Shown: positions 18,697 to 28,029, numbered from the stretch's first letter. The stretch is DNA of 64,000 nt from UBA9926 sp038131595 (GCA_038131595.1 JAYPPR010000001.1:1-64000), one strand, 5' to 3'. The notes: a model not told the origin generated them from the letters alone. Numbers and translations are program-made.

Positions 18697-20727
18697 ATGA
18701 AGTCCGAAGTCTTTGAGCTCAATACTAAATTCGCGCCCGCAGGTGACCAACCTGTGGCGATTGAGCAGTTGGTTGATGGCCTCGAATCAGGGCTCGCGTC
18801 TCAAATGCTGCTCGGGGTCACTGGTTCGGGCAAAACCTTTACGATCGCGAATGTTATCTCACAGCTGCAGCGTCCAACGTTAATCATGGCGCCCAACAAG
18901 ACCCTGGCAGCGCAGCTTTATGGCGAATTCAAGGGGTTCTTCCCCAAAAACGCAGTCGAGTACTTCGTGTCTTACTACGACTATTACCAGCCGGAAGCTT
19001 ATGTGCCGTCCTCTGATACTTATATAGAGAAAGATGCAGCCATCAACGACCACATCGAGCAGATGCGGCTCTCTGCCACCAAAGCCCTGCTTGAGCGGCG
19101 GGATGCATTGGTTGTTGCTTCAGTGTCCAGTATCTATGGCCTAGGTGACCCAGAGGCTTACCTCAACATGGTGCTTCATCTGGACCGAGGAGATCGTGTG
19201 GACCAGCGCTGGGTCCTGCGGCGGCTTGCGGAGCTCCAGTACACCAGAAACGAAATGGAACTGCGGCGCGCCACCTATCGCGTGAAAGGCGATGTCATCG
19301 ATATCTTCCCTGCGGAGTCAGACAAGGAAGCGATTCGTGTCGAGCTCTTTGATGATGAAATTGAGCAGATCACGCTGTTTGACCCGTTAACCGGCCACGC
19401 GATTCGAAAGGTGCCTCGAATCACCATCTTCCCGAAGAGTCATTACGTGACGCCTCGAGAGACGCTTGATAAGTCTATCGATCAGATCCAAGCAGAGTTA
19501 CAAGCTCGACTCTCAGTGCTCAATGAGAACAACAAGCTGGTTGAGGCTCAAAGGCTCGATCAGCGGACCCGGTACGACCTAGAGATGATGCGCGAGCTCG
19601 GCTACTGCAATGGCATCGAGAACTACTCCAGATTTTTGTCCGGTCGTGGGCCGGGCGAGCCACCGCCGACGCTGTACGATTATCTGCCGCCAGACGCGCT
19701 TTTAATCATTGACGAATCTCACGTTGGGATCCCTCAAATCGGCGCCATGTTCAAAGGTGACCGCTCGCGCAAACAAACCTTGGTTGAGTTCGGGTTCCGC
19801 TTGCCATCTGCCCTGGATAATCGACCGCTTCGTTTCGAGGAGTGGGAGGAGCGGGCGCCCCAAGCCATTTACGTATCAGCGACGCCCGGGCCATACGAGT
19901 TAGACCGGGTGGGTCAAGTCGTCGAGCAGGTAGTTAGACCGACTGGGCTGATCGATCCAGAGTTAGAGGTCCGATCAGCCAAGACTCAAGTCGACGATGT
20001 GTTGGGCGAGATTAAATCAAGGGTCGATGATGGCGACCGGGTGCTGATTACAACCCTCACTAAACGGATGGCCGAGGACCTCACAGATTACTTGGATGAG
20101 AACGGCGTTCGGGTTCGCTATTTGCACTCCGATATTGATACCGTCGAGCGCGTTGAGATCATTCGTGATTTACGGCTTGGAGCATTTGATGTGTTAGTCG
20201 GCATCAACCTGCTGAGAGAAGGCTTGGATATGCCCGAAGTCTCGTTGGTGGCCATCTTTGACGCAGATAAGGAAGGGTACCTTCGATCAGAACGAAGTTT
20301 GATTCAGACCATCGGTCGCGCTGCTCGGAACGTGAAAGGGAAAGCGATTCTTTATGCGGATCGAATCACCGATTCAATGCAACGCGCGATGGACGAAACG
20401 GAGCGACGCAGAGCTAAGCAGGTGGCCTTTAACGAGGCCCATGGCATTAAGCCAGAAACTGTTCGCACGGCCGTCCCCGACATCATGGAAGGCGCAAGGG
20501 ACCCAAGTGGCAAAGGCGCGAAGTCAAAACGCGCTCGCGATGCCGCCGCTAAGAAGAAAGGTGAGGTGCCAGTGCTGGATGCATTGCTGTCGCCAGATCA
20601 GGTCGAGCAACAAATCGTCGCGCTGGAAAAAGAGATGTTTGCACTCGCGAAGGACTTAGAGTTTGAGGCGGCGGCGGCCGTGCGAGACAAGATCGAGCAT
20701 CTAAGGGACCACTTCGTTCGAATCTAG
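18697..20727 (+). CDS. uvrB: Excinuclease ABC subunit B
   Basis: A 676-residue full-length UvrB, the damage-verifying helicase of nucleotide excision repair, which receives DNA from UvrA and recruits UvrC. Walker A GVTGSGKT is at residues 40-47, the beta-hairpin with YYDYYQPEAYVP near 92-103 clamps DNA, the helicase box DESH lies in LLIIDESHVGIPQIG, and motif VI is QTIGRAARN. The C-terminal UVR domain (about 635-670, with LEKEMFALAKDLEFEAAAAVRD) binds UvrC. A weak -10 candidate CATAAT at 18665-18670, preceded by TG, lies 26 bases before the ATG. No LexA box was recognised by eye. Confidence 0.98.
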   Translation: MKSEVFELNTKFAPAGDQPVAIEQLVDGLESGLASQMLLGVTGSGKTFTIANVISQLQRPTLIMAPNKTLAAQLYGEFKGFFPKNAVEYFVSYYDYYQPEAYVPSSDTYIEKDAAINDHIEQMRLSATKALLERRDALVVASVSSIYGLGDPEAYLNMVLHLDRGDRVDQRWVLRRLAELQYTRNEMELRRATYRVKGDVIDIFPAESDKEAIRVELFDDEIEQITLFDPLTGHAIRKVPRITIFPKSHYVTPRETLDKSIDQIQAELQARLSVLNENNKLVEAQRLDQRTRYDLEMMRELGYCNGIENYSRFLSGRGPGEPPPTLYDYLPPDALLIIDESHVGIPQIGAMFKGDRSRKQTLVEFGFRLPSALDNRPLRFEEWEERAPQAIYVSATPGPYELDRVGQVVEQVVRPTGLIDPELEVRSAKTQVDDVLGEIKSRVDDGDRVLITTLTKRMAEDLTDYLDENGVRVRYLHSDIDTVERVEIIRDLRLGAFDVLVGINLLREGLDMPEVSLVAIFDADKEGYLRSERSLIQTIGRAARNVKGKAILYADRITDSMQRAMDETERRRAKQVAFNEAHGIKPETVRTAVPDIMEGARDPSGKGAKSKRARDAAAKKKGEVPVLDALLSPDQVEQQIVALEKEMFALAKDLEFEAAAAVRDKIEHLRDHFVRI

Positions 20728-20744
20728 GCAGGCCAACCTTCATT

Positions 20745-20753
20745 TGCTATATT
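20745..20753 (+). promoter_or_regulatory. Extended -10 promoter element upstream of tRNA-Val
   Basis: TTGCTATATT with TATATT at 20748-20753, followed by AGCGCGC, a GC-rich discriminator. No good -35 box is seen. The tRNA begins about 75 bases downstream, so a short leader would be processed away. Confidence 0.5.
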
Positions 20754-20828
20754 AGCGCGCCTCGAGAGGGGGGCTGCTTGGTTGAGGGCACCCAATCGAA
20801 CAAAACGTTAGTCAACAGGACGTACTAT

Positions 20829-20905
20829 AGGAACGTAGCTCAGTTGGTTAGAGCATCGGCTCGACAAGCCGAGGGTCGTCGGTTCGAATCCGACCGTTCC
20901 TACCA
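20829..20905 (+). tRNA. tRNA-Val(GAC) with C33
   Basis: A 77-nt cloverleaf with encoded CCA. The acceptor stem AGGAACG pairs with CGTTCCT, the D arm is GCTC/GAGC, and the T arm is GTCGG-TTCGAAT-CCGAC. The anticodon stem TCGGC/GCCGA encloses the loop TCGACAA, which places GAC at 34-36 (valine) and C, not the near-universal T, at position 33. The alternative stem registers do not pair. Confidence 0.92.
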
Positions 20906-20991
20906 CTTCTTATCTAAATCCGCCGCCTTTAGCGGAGACTCTTAATGACACATGGCCTTTGGTAGGGGTCATCACTGGAAAGGAGAAGACA

Positions 20992-22908
20992 ATGCCCACC
21001 ATCACTTTGCCCGATGGCACGCAAAAAGCATTTGAACAACCGGTAACGGTTGCCGAGGTCGCAGCATCGATTGGGGCGGGGCTCGCCTCTGCCGCGCTTG
21101 CCGGAAGAGTCAACGATGCGTTGGTCGATACCAGCTTTGCTATCCAAGACGACAGCGATTTGTCGATTATCACGGCGAGGGATGAGGAGGGCGTTGATGT
21201 CCTTCGGCACTCCTGTGCGCATCTAATGGCCCAAGCAGTCCAACAGCTATTTCCAGGCGCGCAAGTCACCATCGGTCCAACGATTGAAGATGGGTTCTAT
21301 TACGACTTTGCTTACGAGCGTCCGTTCACGCCGGAAGACCTAGAAAAAATCGAGAAAAAGATGCTCGAGCTCGCCAAAGCGGCGCAGCCAGTAACCCGCT
21401 CAGAAATGTCGCGCGACGAAGCGGTGGCGTTGTTTAAAGAAAAAGGCGAGGACTACAAAGTGCAGATCCTGGAAAGCATCCCAGGCGATGAAGTCCTTTC
21501 TTTTTACCAGCAGGGTGAATTCATCGACCTTTGTCGAGGCCCTCACATTCCCGACACGGGGAAACTCAAAGCGTTCAAGCTCACCAAGGTCGCAGGCGCC
21601 TACTGGCGAGGAGACTCGAACAACGAGATGCTGCAGCGCATCTATGGCACCGCCTGGGGAGATAAAAAGGCACTTAAGGATTATCTCTTTCGAATCGAGG
21701 AAGCAGAGAAGCGCGATCACAGAAAGCTGGGTAAACGGTTAGATCTTTTCCACGTTCAAGACATTGCGCCAGGCATGGTCTTTTGGCACCCAAGAGGCTG
21801 GCAAATTTGGCAGGTGCTAGAGCAGTACATCCGCGATGTTCAGAATGCCAACGGTTACCAAGAGATTAAAACGCCGCAGGTGGTAGACATGAGCTTGTGG
21901 CAAAAGTCGGGGCATGCCGACAAATTTTCAGATGACATGTTCTCGCTGAGTTCCGATAGTCGTGAGTACGCGATCAAGCCCATGAACTGCCCTTGCCACG
22001 TGCAGGTGTTCAATCAAGGATTGAAGAGTTACCGAGACCTGCCGATTCGGCTGGCTGAGTTTGGCTCCTGCCATCGCAATGAGCCGTCAGGAACGCTGCA
22101 AGGCATCATGCGGGTTCGGGGTTTTGTGCAGGATGATGCGCATATTTTTTGCCGGGATGATCAGATCCATGAAGAGGTGCTGGATTTCATCACGGTAATC
22201 ACGCGCGTCTATCAGGATTTCGGCTTTGACGACATCATCATCAAATTGTCGACTCGACCAGAGAAGCGGGTCGGTAGCGATGAGGTCTGGGATCGGGCAG
22301 AGCAGGCGCTCGCTAATGCCCTTGACGATAAAGCGCTCGAGTGGGAGGAGTTGCCCGGTGAGGGGGCTTTCTACGGGCCAAAGATCGAGTTCTCTTTAAA
22401 GGACTGTTTAGGGCGTGTTTGGCAGTGCGGCACTATTCAGGTCGATTTCTCTACGCCGGATCGTCTGGATGCCCAGTATGTTGCGGAAGATGGCTCAAGG
22501 CAGATCCCGGTGATGTTGCATCGGGCGATGCTTGGCTCGTTCGAGCGATTTATAGGTATTTTGATCGAGCACTACGCGGGCGAGTTCCCGACTTGGCTTG
22601 CACCCGTGCAGGCGATGGTGCTCAACATTACCGACAGTCAATCGGCGTATGTGCACGAAGTCACCGACGCGCTTAAAGCAGCAGGGATTCGCGTTGAAAA
22701 CGACACGCGTAACGAAAAAGTCGGGTTTAAAGTACGCGAGCACACGCTACAGAAGATTCCTTACTTGTTGGTGGTCGGCGATCGCGAGCGTGATTCGGGA
22801 TCGGTAGCGGTTCGCGCCCGAAACGGTGAGGACCTCGGTTCGATGCCTATTTCAGCGTTTGTTGACCTTGTGCGAAAAGATGAAGAAAAAAAGGGACGAA
22901 TCGCCTGA
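20992..22908 (+). CDS. thrS: Threonyl-tRNA synthetase
   Basis: A 638-residue class II synthetase, close to the E. coli length. Domains in order: TGS (1-63, starts MPTITLPDGTQK), editing domain with HSCAHLMAQA (His73-x3-His77) and the CRGPH motif, the catalytic core with motif 2 (FGSCHRNEPSGTLQGIMRVRGF), zinc ligands Cys in MNCPCH and His in the LHRAMLGS region, motif 3 (GSFERFIGILIEHYAG), and the anticodon-binding domain. The ATG at 20992 is chosen over an earlier in-frame one because AAAGGAG lies eight bases before it and the TGS domain starts here. It is first of the thrS-infC-rpmI-rplT block. Confidence 0.97.
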   Translation: MPTITLPDGTQKAFEQPVTVAEVAASIGAGLASAALAGRVNDALVDTSFAIQDDSDLSIITARDEEGVDVLRHSCAHLMAQAVQQLFPGAQVTIGPTIEDGFYYDFAYERPFTPEDLEKIEKKMLELAKAAQPVTRSEMSRDEAVALFKEKGEDYKVQILESIPGDEVLSFYQQGEFIDLCRGPHIPDTGKLKAFKLTKVAGAYWRGDSNNEMLQRIYGTAWGDKKALKDYLFRIEEAEKRDHRKLGKRLDLFHVQDIAPGMVFWHPRGWQIWQVLEQYIRDVQNANGYQEIKTPQVVDMSLWQKSGHADKFSDDMFSLSSDSREYAIKPMNCPCHVQVFNQGLKSYRDLPIRLAEFGSCHRNEPSGTLQGIMRVRGFVQDDAHIFCRDDQIHEEVLDFITVITRVYQDFGFDDIIIKLSTRPEKRVGSDEVWDRAEQALANALDDKALEWEELPGEGAFYGPKIEFSLKDCLGRVWQCGTIQVDFSTPDRLDAQYVAEDGSRQIPVMLHRAMLGSFERFIGILIEHYAGEFPTWLAPVQAMVLNITDSQSAYVHEVTDALKAAGIRVENDTRNEKVGFKVREHTLQKIPYLLVVGDRERDSGSVAVRARNGEDLGSMPISAFVDLVRKDEEKKGRIA

Positions 22909-22911
22909 TTT

Positions 22912-22920
22912 TGCTATAAT
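22912..22920 (+). promoter_or_regulatory. Extended -10 promoter for infC
   Basis: TGCTATAAT, a consensus extended -10 (TGnTATAAT), directly after the thrS stop and followed by GCGCGG. The predicted transcription start near 22927 gives a short leader of about 25 bases with CTAGGAGAG before the infC ATT start. No consensus -35 is visible. Confidence 0.75.
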
Positions 22921-22951
22921 GCGCGGCTCGTTGACCCTAGGAGAGTGAAGA

Positions 22952-23536
22952 ATTAAGAAGGATGGTTCAAAGAAGGCGCGTATTAACGACGCCATCGAAG
23001 CAACAACGGTGCGCCTGATTGGTGCCTCTGGAGAACAGGTTGGGATCGTTTCGATAGAGGAAGCACGTCAAGCGGCACTGGAAGCCAAACTAGACTTAGT
23101 TGAGATCGCTCCAGATGCGGACCCTGTGGTCTGCAAGGTCCTCGATTACGGGAAGATGGTATTCGAGGCCAAAAAAGGCAAAGCGGCTGCCAAGAAAAAG
23201 CAGCGACGCATGCAGGTCAAAGAGATGAAGTTCCGACCAGGAACGGATGAAGGAGACTATCAGGTAAAACTACGCAACCTGACTCGTTTCCTAAGTGATG
23301 GTGACAAAGCCAAAGTGACGCTCCGCTTTCGCGGAAGGGAGATGGCCCACCAAGAGCTCGGTATCGAATTGCTTAAGCGCATCGAAGCCGATCTTGCGGA
23401 ATTGGGGACCGTTGAACAATTTCCAAAGATGGAAGGCCGTCAGCTGATTATGGTTTTGGCTCCTAACACGAAGAAGAAAGGCGGTAGTCAAGCAGCTAAA
23501 GACGAACCCGAAGCGGTTGCTGAAGCAGAAGCTTGA
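22952..23536 (+). CDS. infC: Translation initiation factor IF-3 (ATT start)
   Basis: A 194-residue IF-3 that binds the 30S subunit, checks the start codon and the initiator tRNA, and blocks early subunit joining. The start is ATT at 22952: it opens the conserved N terminus IKKDGSKKARINDAI, is preceded by AGGAG at 22939-22943, and lies 19 codons upstream of the first conventional in-frame start. ATT starts in infC are the known basis of autogenous control, because IF-3 itself discriminates against them. N-domain about 1-80, lysine-rich linker with KKGKAAAKKKQRR, C-domain from about 95 with KEMKFRPGTDEGDYQVK. A short acidic tail ends the protein. Confidence 0.96.
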   Translation: MKKDGSKKARINDAIEATTVRLIGASGEQVGIVSIEEARQAALEAKLDLVEIAPDADPVVCKVLDYGKMVFEAKKGKAAAKKKQRRMQVKEMKFRPGTDEGDYQVKLRNLTRFLSDGDKAKVTLRFRGREMAHQELGIELLKRIEADLAELGTVEQFPKMEGRQLIMVLAPNTKKKGGSQAAKDEPEAVAEAEA

Positions 23537-23652
23537 TTTCGGAGCGCGCTCCGAGACGAGATAGGTCCTAAGACCCCGTCGCCGTAAAAAAAGGCCCACG
23601 CCGGCTGGCACCGATGTGGGACTACTAAACATTGAATTGCGGAGTAGCAAAG

Positions 23653-23844
23653 ATGCCAAAGTTGAAATCCAACAGTGGTGCGGCCAAGCGTTTTAAAAAA
23701 CGTGGCAGCGGATACAAGCACCGACAGTCCTTCAGGAATCACATCCTGACCAAAAAACCGACCAAGCGTAAGCGTCACTTGCGCGGCATGAAGACCATCG
23801 CCGCAGCCGACACCCCGCTCATTAAGCGGATGTTAGGCGACTAA
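23653..23844 (+). CDS. rpmI: 50S ribosomal protein L35
   Basis: A 63-residue, strongly basic ribosomal protein. It begins MPKLKSNSGAAKRFKK at the ATG at 23653, which has GGAG eleven bases upstream. An upstream in-frame start at 23632 would add seven residues not present in the family. Conserved KKRGSGYKHR and RKRHLRG segments contact 23S rRNA. The 116-base gap after infC contains the palindrome CGGAGCGCGCTCCG (23540-23553) and an A-rich stretch; in E. coli the equivalent region is folded into the L20 translational operator, so a similar role is possible but not shown. Confidence 0.97.
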   Translation: MPKLKSNSGAAKRFKKRGSGYKHRQSFRNHILTKKPTKRKRHLRGMKTIAAADTPLIKRMLGD

Positions 23845-23905
23845 GCGTCGGATCAATTGCGCTCCATCCAGCGGAGCGAACAACACTATTTCTGAGGGAT
23901 GAATC

Positions 23906-24268
23906 ATGCCAAGAGTTAAGCGTGGAGTGACGGCGCACCGTCGCCATAAGAAAGTTTTAAAGGCAGCCAAAGGGTATTACGGCGCAAGAAGCCGGGTATT
24001 TAGAGTTGCCAAGCAGGCAGTCACCAAAGCCGGTCAATATGCCTACCGCGATCGCAAGGTTAAAAAGCGAATGTTCAGAGGGCTCTGGATCCAGCGCATT
24101 AACGCTGCGGCTAGGGAGCACGGCTTGTCCTATAGCCGTCTGATCAATGGGCTTAAGAAGTCCAACATCGACATTGACCGCCGTGTGCTCGCAGAGCTCG
24201 CACTCAACGAAGAAGCGGCATTCGCCGCACTGGCAGAGAAAGCGAAAGAAGCGTTAGCTGCGGCGTAA
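23906..24268 (+). CDS. rplT: 50S ribosomal protein L20
   Basis: A 120-residue ribosomal protein needed early in 50S assembly and, in E. coli, a repressor of its own operon. The extended basic N-terminal arm (MPRVKRGVTAHRRHKKVLKAA) and the globular C-terminal half with RMFRGLWIQRINAA and YSRLINGLKKSNIDIDRRVLAELA are typical. The gap after rpmI holds a small hairpin, CGCTCC / GGAGCG (23860-23878). The start ATG follows TGAGGGATGAATC. Confidence 0.98.
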   Translation: MPRVKRGVTAHRRHKKVLKAAKGYYGARSRVFRVAKQAVTKAGQYAYRDRKVKKRMFRGLWIQRINAAAREHGLSYSRLINGLKKSNIDIDRRVLAELALNEEAAFAALAEKAKEALAAA

Positions 24269-24304
24269 TGCCTCAATGCACCCTTGTGCATATTGACGGA
24301 GGCA
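24269..24304 (+). promoter_or_regulatory. Hairpin that can sequester the pheS ribosome binding site
   Basis: TGCCTC (24269-24274) can pair with GAGGCA (24299-24304), and CAATGCAC with GTGCATATTG inside it, leaving a CCTT loop. The 3' arm contains GGAGG (24298-24302), the Shine-Dalgarno sequence of pheS. The 5' arm begins directly after the rplT stop codon. Translation of rplT would open or close the hairpin, so coupling is likely; the T-run needed for a terminator is absent. Confidence 0.6.
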
Positions 24305-24308
24305 AACC

Positions 24309-25331
24309 ATGTCGGACATAGAATCACTTCGGACCAGCGCGCTTGCTTCGGTAGAGGCAGCTGCCTCGACGACCGAGCTCGAGGAGCTCAGGGTGCAGCT
24401 GCTGGGGAAGAAAGGCGCGGTCACTGGCCTTTTGAAAGGGTTAGGCGCGCTCAGTCCGGAAGAACGTCCAGCGGCTGGCGCCGAGATCAATCAATTAAAA
24501 GAAGTCATTGGCGAAGCCCTTTCGCAGCGTAAAGATGCTTTAGGGGCGGCTGAAGCGCTGGCGCGAACAAAAGCGAGTGCAATTGATGTCACGTTGCCTG
24601 GCCGCGCGGTCCAGCGAGGCGCCATGCACCCAGTCTCTCGTGTGTTGCGGCGTATCGAGGGGTTCTTCACAAGCGTTGGCTATGAAGTGGTAGAGGGTCC
24701 AGAGATTGAGGACGATTATCACAACTTTGAAGCGCTCAATATCCCTCAGCACCATCCAGCGCGTGCCATGCACGACACTTTTTACTTCTCTGACTCATTG
24801 CTGCTTAGAACCCACACTTCGCCGGTGCAGGTTCGTACCATGGAGTCACGTGAGCCCCCCATCCGAGTGATTTGCCCAGGCAAGACCTATCGAGTCGATC
24901 CTCCTGACCCGTCCCATTTGCCCATGTTTCACCAGGTCGAAGGACTGTTCATTGACGAGCAGTGCAGTTTTGCTGACTTAAAGGGCACGATCATCGAGTT
25001 TTTGCGGGTCTTTTTTGAGCGAGACGATTTGCAAGTTCGCTTCAGACCGTCTTATTTCCCATTTACGGAGCCCTCTGCTGAAGTCGATGTGCAATGCGTT
25101 CACTGTTTGGGCGATGGTTGTCGAGTTTGCTCGCATACGGGGTGGCTCGAGGTCATGGGTTCGGGCATGGTTCATCCGAGTGTTCTCGAGATGTCCGGCA
25201 TCGATTCCGAGCGATTCACCGGGTTTGCCTTCGGCATGGGACCCGAGCGGCTCGCGATGCTGCGCTATGGCGTGACTGACATGCGTCAGTTTATCGACAA
25301 TGACCTGCGATTCTTGGAGCAGTTTCAATGA
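24309..25331 (+). CDS. pheS: Phenylalanyl-tRNA synthetase alpha subunit
   Basis: A 340-residue catalytic subunit of the alpha2-beta2 class II enzyme. The N-terminal coiled coil (about 1-90) binds tRNA. The core starts at HPVSRVLRRIEGFFTSVGYEVVEGPEIEDDYHNFEALNIP; motif 2 is in SREPPIRVICPGKTYRVDPPDPSH, and motif 3 is GFAFGMGPERLAMLRYGV near the C terminus. The phenylalanine pocket sequence FRPSYFPFTEPSAEV is intact. pheT follows with its ATG overlapping the end (TGA at 25329-25331, ATG at 25328), so the subunits are translationally coupled. Confidence 0.98.
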   Translation: MSDIESLRTSALASVEAAASTTELEELRVQLLGKKGAVTGLLKGLGALSPEERPAAGAEINQLKEVIGEALSQRKDALGAAEALARTKASAIDVTLPGRAVQRGAMHPVSRVLRRIEGFFTSVGYEVVEGPEIEDDYHNFEALNIPQHHPARAMHDTFYFSDSLLLRTHTSPVQVRTMESREPPIRVICPGKTYRVDPPDPSHLPMFHQVEGLFIDEQCSFADLKGTIIEFLRVFFERDDLQVRFRPSYFPFTEPSAEVDVQCVHCLGDGCRVCSHTGWLEVMGSGMVHPSVLEMSGIDSERFTGFAFGMGPERLAMLRYGVTDMRQFIDNDLRFLEQFQ

Positions 25332-27713
25332 AGTTCAGTGAAGCTTGGTTGCGAGAATGGGTGAGTCCTGACGTCAGCACTGACGAGTTGGTGGCGCAAA
25401 TCACCATGGCCGGCCTTGAGGTCGATGCGGTAACGCCTGTGGCAGACGAATTTAGCCAGGTGGTTGTGGGCGAGATCCTGAGCACCGACGCCCACCCTAA
25501 TGCAGATCGCTTAAAGGTTTGCACGGTGAGCGCAGGGGAGGAGCAATTCCAAGTGGTGTGCGGCGCACCCAATGCGAAGGCAGGCATGAAAGTGCCTTTT
25601 GCTCTGGTCGGCGCGAAGCTCGCGGACTTCGACATCAAGAAGGCGAAGCTGCGGGGAGTGGAATCGTTCGGCATGCTTTGCTCAGAGCGCGAGCTTGGGT
25701 TGAGTGACGATCACGAAGGATTGATGGAGCTCCCTCACGACGCGCCGGTTGGCGTAGCCGTGCGAGACTATCTTGGGCTCGATGATTGCACGATCGAAGT
25801 GGACCTCACGCCAAATCGAAGTGATTGCCTCGGCGTCATCGGTATTGCGAGAGAAACAGGGCTGCTGAACGACCTAGATCTAACCCCGCCAGAGATGGCG
25901 CCGGTTGAACCCACAATCTCCGATACGTTTCCTGTTACGTTGACGGCCCGAGAGGCCTGCCCCCGGTTTGTCGGCCGAGTCATCAAAGGCATCGACATCA
26001 CGGCTGAAAGTCCCCTCTGGCTGCGAGAAAAATTACGTCGTTCAGGCCTACGATCCATTGACCCAGTGGTAGATATCACTAACTACGTCATGCTCGAGCT
26101 GAATCAGCCCATGCATGCCTATGATCTTGGCGCATTGACGACGGGCATCGAGGTTCGCCTGGCCGAGGCGGGCGAGCAATTAACGCTGTTGAATCAGGCG
26201 GAAGTCACGCTGAATGATTCGACGCTACTTATTACCGATGCGAGCGGCCCCATCGGCATGGCCGGCGTCATGGGCGGGCTGTCGACAGCTGTGAAACCTT
26301 CCACTCGCGATGTTTTCTTTGAAGCAGCCTTTTTTGCGCCAGAAGCCATCGCGGGTAGAGCCAGGCAGTACGGTTTGCACACCGATGCCGGTCATCGCTT
26401 CGAGCGGGGCGTCGACTTTGAGGGTCAATCTCGCGCCATCGAGCGGGCAACTCGTTTGCTCATCGATATTGCTGGCGGTGACGCCGGCCCACTCATTGAC
26501 ACGGTGGAGGCAGAACATTTGCCAGCGCGCGCTGAGGTCCTTCTGCGGGCGTCGCGCGTTACCAAAGTGCTGGGCATGAATATCGAGCCTGCTGTCATCG
26601 AAAATAGTCTTTTCCGCCTGGGCTTCGGCTTTGAGCCGCAGTCTGGTGACGAGGTGGCGTGGCTAGTGCAGGCACCTTCGCATCGATTTGATATTAATAT
26701 CGAGGCCGATCTCATCGAGGAGATCTCGCGCATCGTTGGTTACGACGAACTGCCGGTGACCAGACCCATCGCTGAGCTCTCGATGCTCGAAGCCTCCGAG
26801 GCGAAGCGGTCGAGCTACCATCTTATTGATCAAATGATTGCGCGCGGCTTCTCTGAAGCGATCAACTACAGTTTTGTCGACGCATCCATGCAGGCAGCGT
26901 TTACGCCTAATGTGATTCCGGCCATGCTGAAAAACCCGCTCTCGTCAGAGATGGACGCCATGCGAACGTCCCTGCTTCCCGGGCTTTTGCGATCAGCGAC
27001 GTTCAATCACAACCGGCAACAACTGGATGTGCGACTTTTTGAATTGGGTCGAGTGTTTCAGTCAGTCTGAAGAAGGCGAGCCCACCATGGCTGCGCTCCA
27101 GCAGACGAACAAGATTGCCGCAGTCTTGACTGGCGATAGACTCGAAGAGAGCTGGGCCAATGAGAAAACCGCCGTCGACTTTTTTGATTTAAAAGGGGAT
27201 CTCGAAGCCGTATTCGGCGGCGAGCACTTAGAATGCACTGCGGCAGTGGTGCCAGGGTTTGAAGAGGGCCAGACGGCCTCTGTCCTATTCCGTGGAGAGG
27301 CGGTTGGCGTCATCGGCAAGATCGACGCCAGTGTTCAATCTGCATTTGGCCTGAAAGCGCCTTGTTATGCCTTTGAGTTAGTGGCGGCGCCCATGCTGGG
27401 GCAGTCGGTGCCAGTAGTGAATGAGATTTCTAAGTTCCCAGAGATTCGCCGCGATATCGCGCTCTTAGTCGATCGAGAGGTCACCGCAGCAGAACTTAGG
27501 CAGACGGTTCATGAAGCGGGTGGTGAGGCGCTCACCAAGGTTCGAATTTTTGACGTGTATCAGGGCAAAGGGATTGATAATCAAAGAAAAAGTGTCGGCT
27601 TAGGCTTGACCTTCCAAGAGCCATCGCGCACTCTAAAAGACGAAGAGGTTGCCGAAGCGATGGCAAACGTCGTCACCAAGCTCGAGCAAACCTACCAAGC
27701 CCAGCTGAGATAG
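25328..27713 (+). CDS. pheT: Phenylalanyl-tRNA synthetase beta subunit, frameshifted
   Basis: The beta subunit, about 794 codons in total, is read in two frames: 25328-27070 (580 residues ending RVFQSV) and a second part ending at 27713. The first part has the tRNA-binding EMAP-like domain (about 40-150), the editing B3/B4 domain and the B5 and start of the catalytic-like domain. The second has SEEGEPTMAALQ to the FDX-ACB anticodon-binding domain. The break is at CAGTCAGT (27059-27066): removal of one CAGT restores RVFQSEEGEP and a single frame. The enzyme is essential, so either this is a sequence error or the cell copes by frameshifting or split subunits. Confidence 0.95.
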
Positions 27714-27720
27714 ATCCCAA

Positions 27721-28029
27721 ATGACCGCATTGACGAAAGCAGAAATGGCAGAGCAATTGTTTGAGGATTTAGGCCTCAACAAGCGCGAAGCCAAAGAAAT
27801 CGTCGAGGCGTTCTTTGAGGAAATTCGACAATCGCTCGAGAATAATGAGCAGGTCAAGCTTTCTGGGTTTGGGAATTTCGATTTGCGTGACAAGCGGTCT
27901 AGGCCGGGTAGGAACCCCAAAACAGGCCAAGACATTCCCATATCTGCCCGGCGGGTCGTGACCTTTAAGCCAGGGCAAAAACTCAAGGCTCGGGTCGAGA
28001 CCTATGCAGGACACGCAGACAGCGAGTGA
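27721..28029 (+). CDS. ihfA: Integration host factor alpha subunit
   Basis: A 102-residue DNA-bending protein that forms a heterodimer with IhfB and acts in nucleoid structure, recombination and sigma-54 promoters. Features are MTALTKAEMAEQLFEDLGLNKREAK (N-terminal helices), the conserved VKLSGFGNFDLRDK strand, and the arm RPGRNPKTGQDIPISARRVVTF, whose proline intercalates into DNA. It follows pheT by seven bases, the standard gammaproteobacterial order. The MerR-type regulator gene overlaps its 3' end by 26 bases. Confidence 0.97.
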   Translation: MTALTKAEMAEQLFEDLGLNKREAKEIVEAFFEEIRQSLENNEQVKLSGFGNFDLRDKRSRPGRNPKTGQDIPISARRVVTFKPGQKLKARVETYAGHADSE

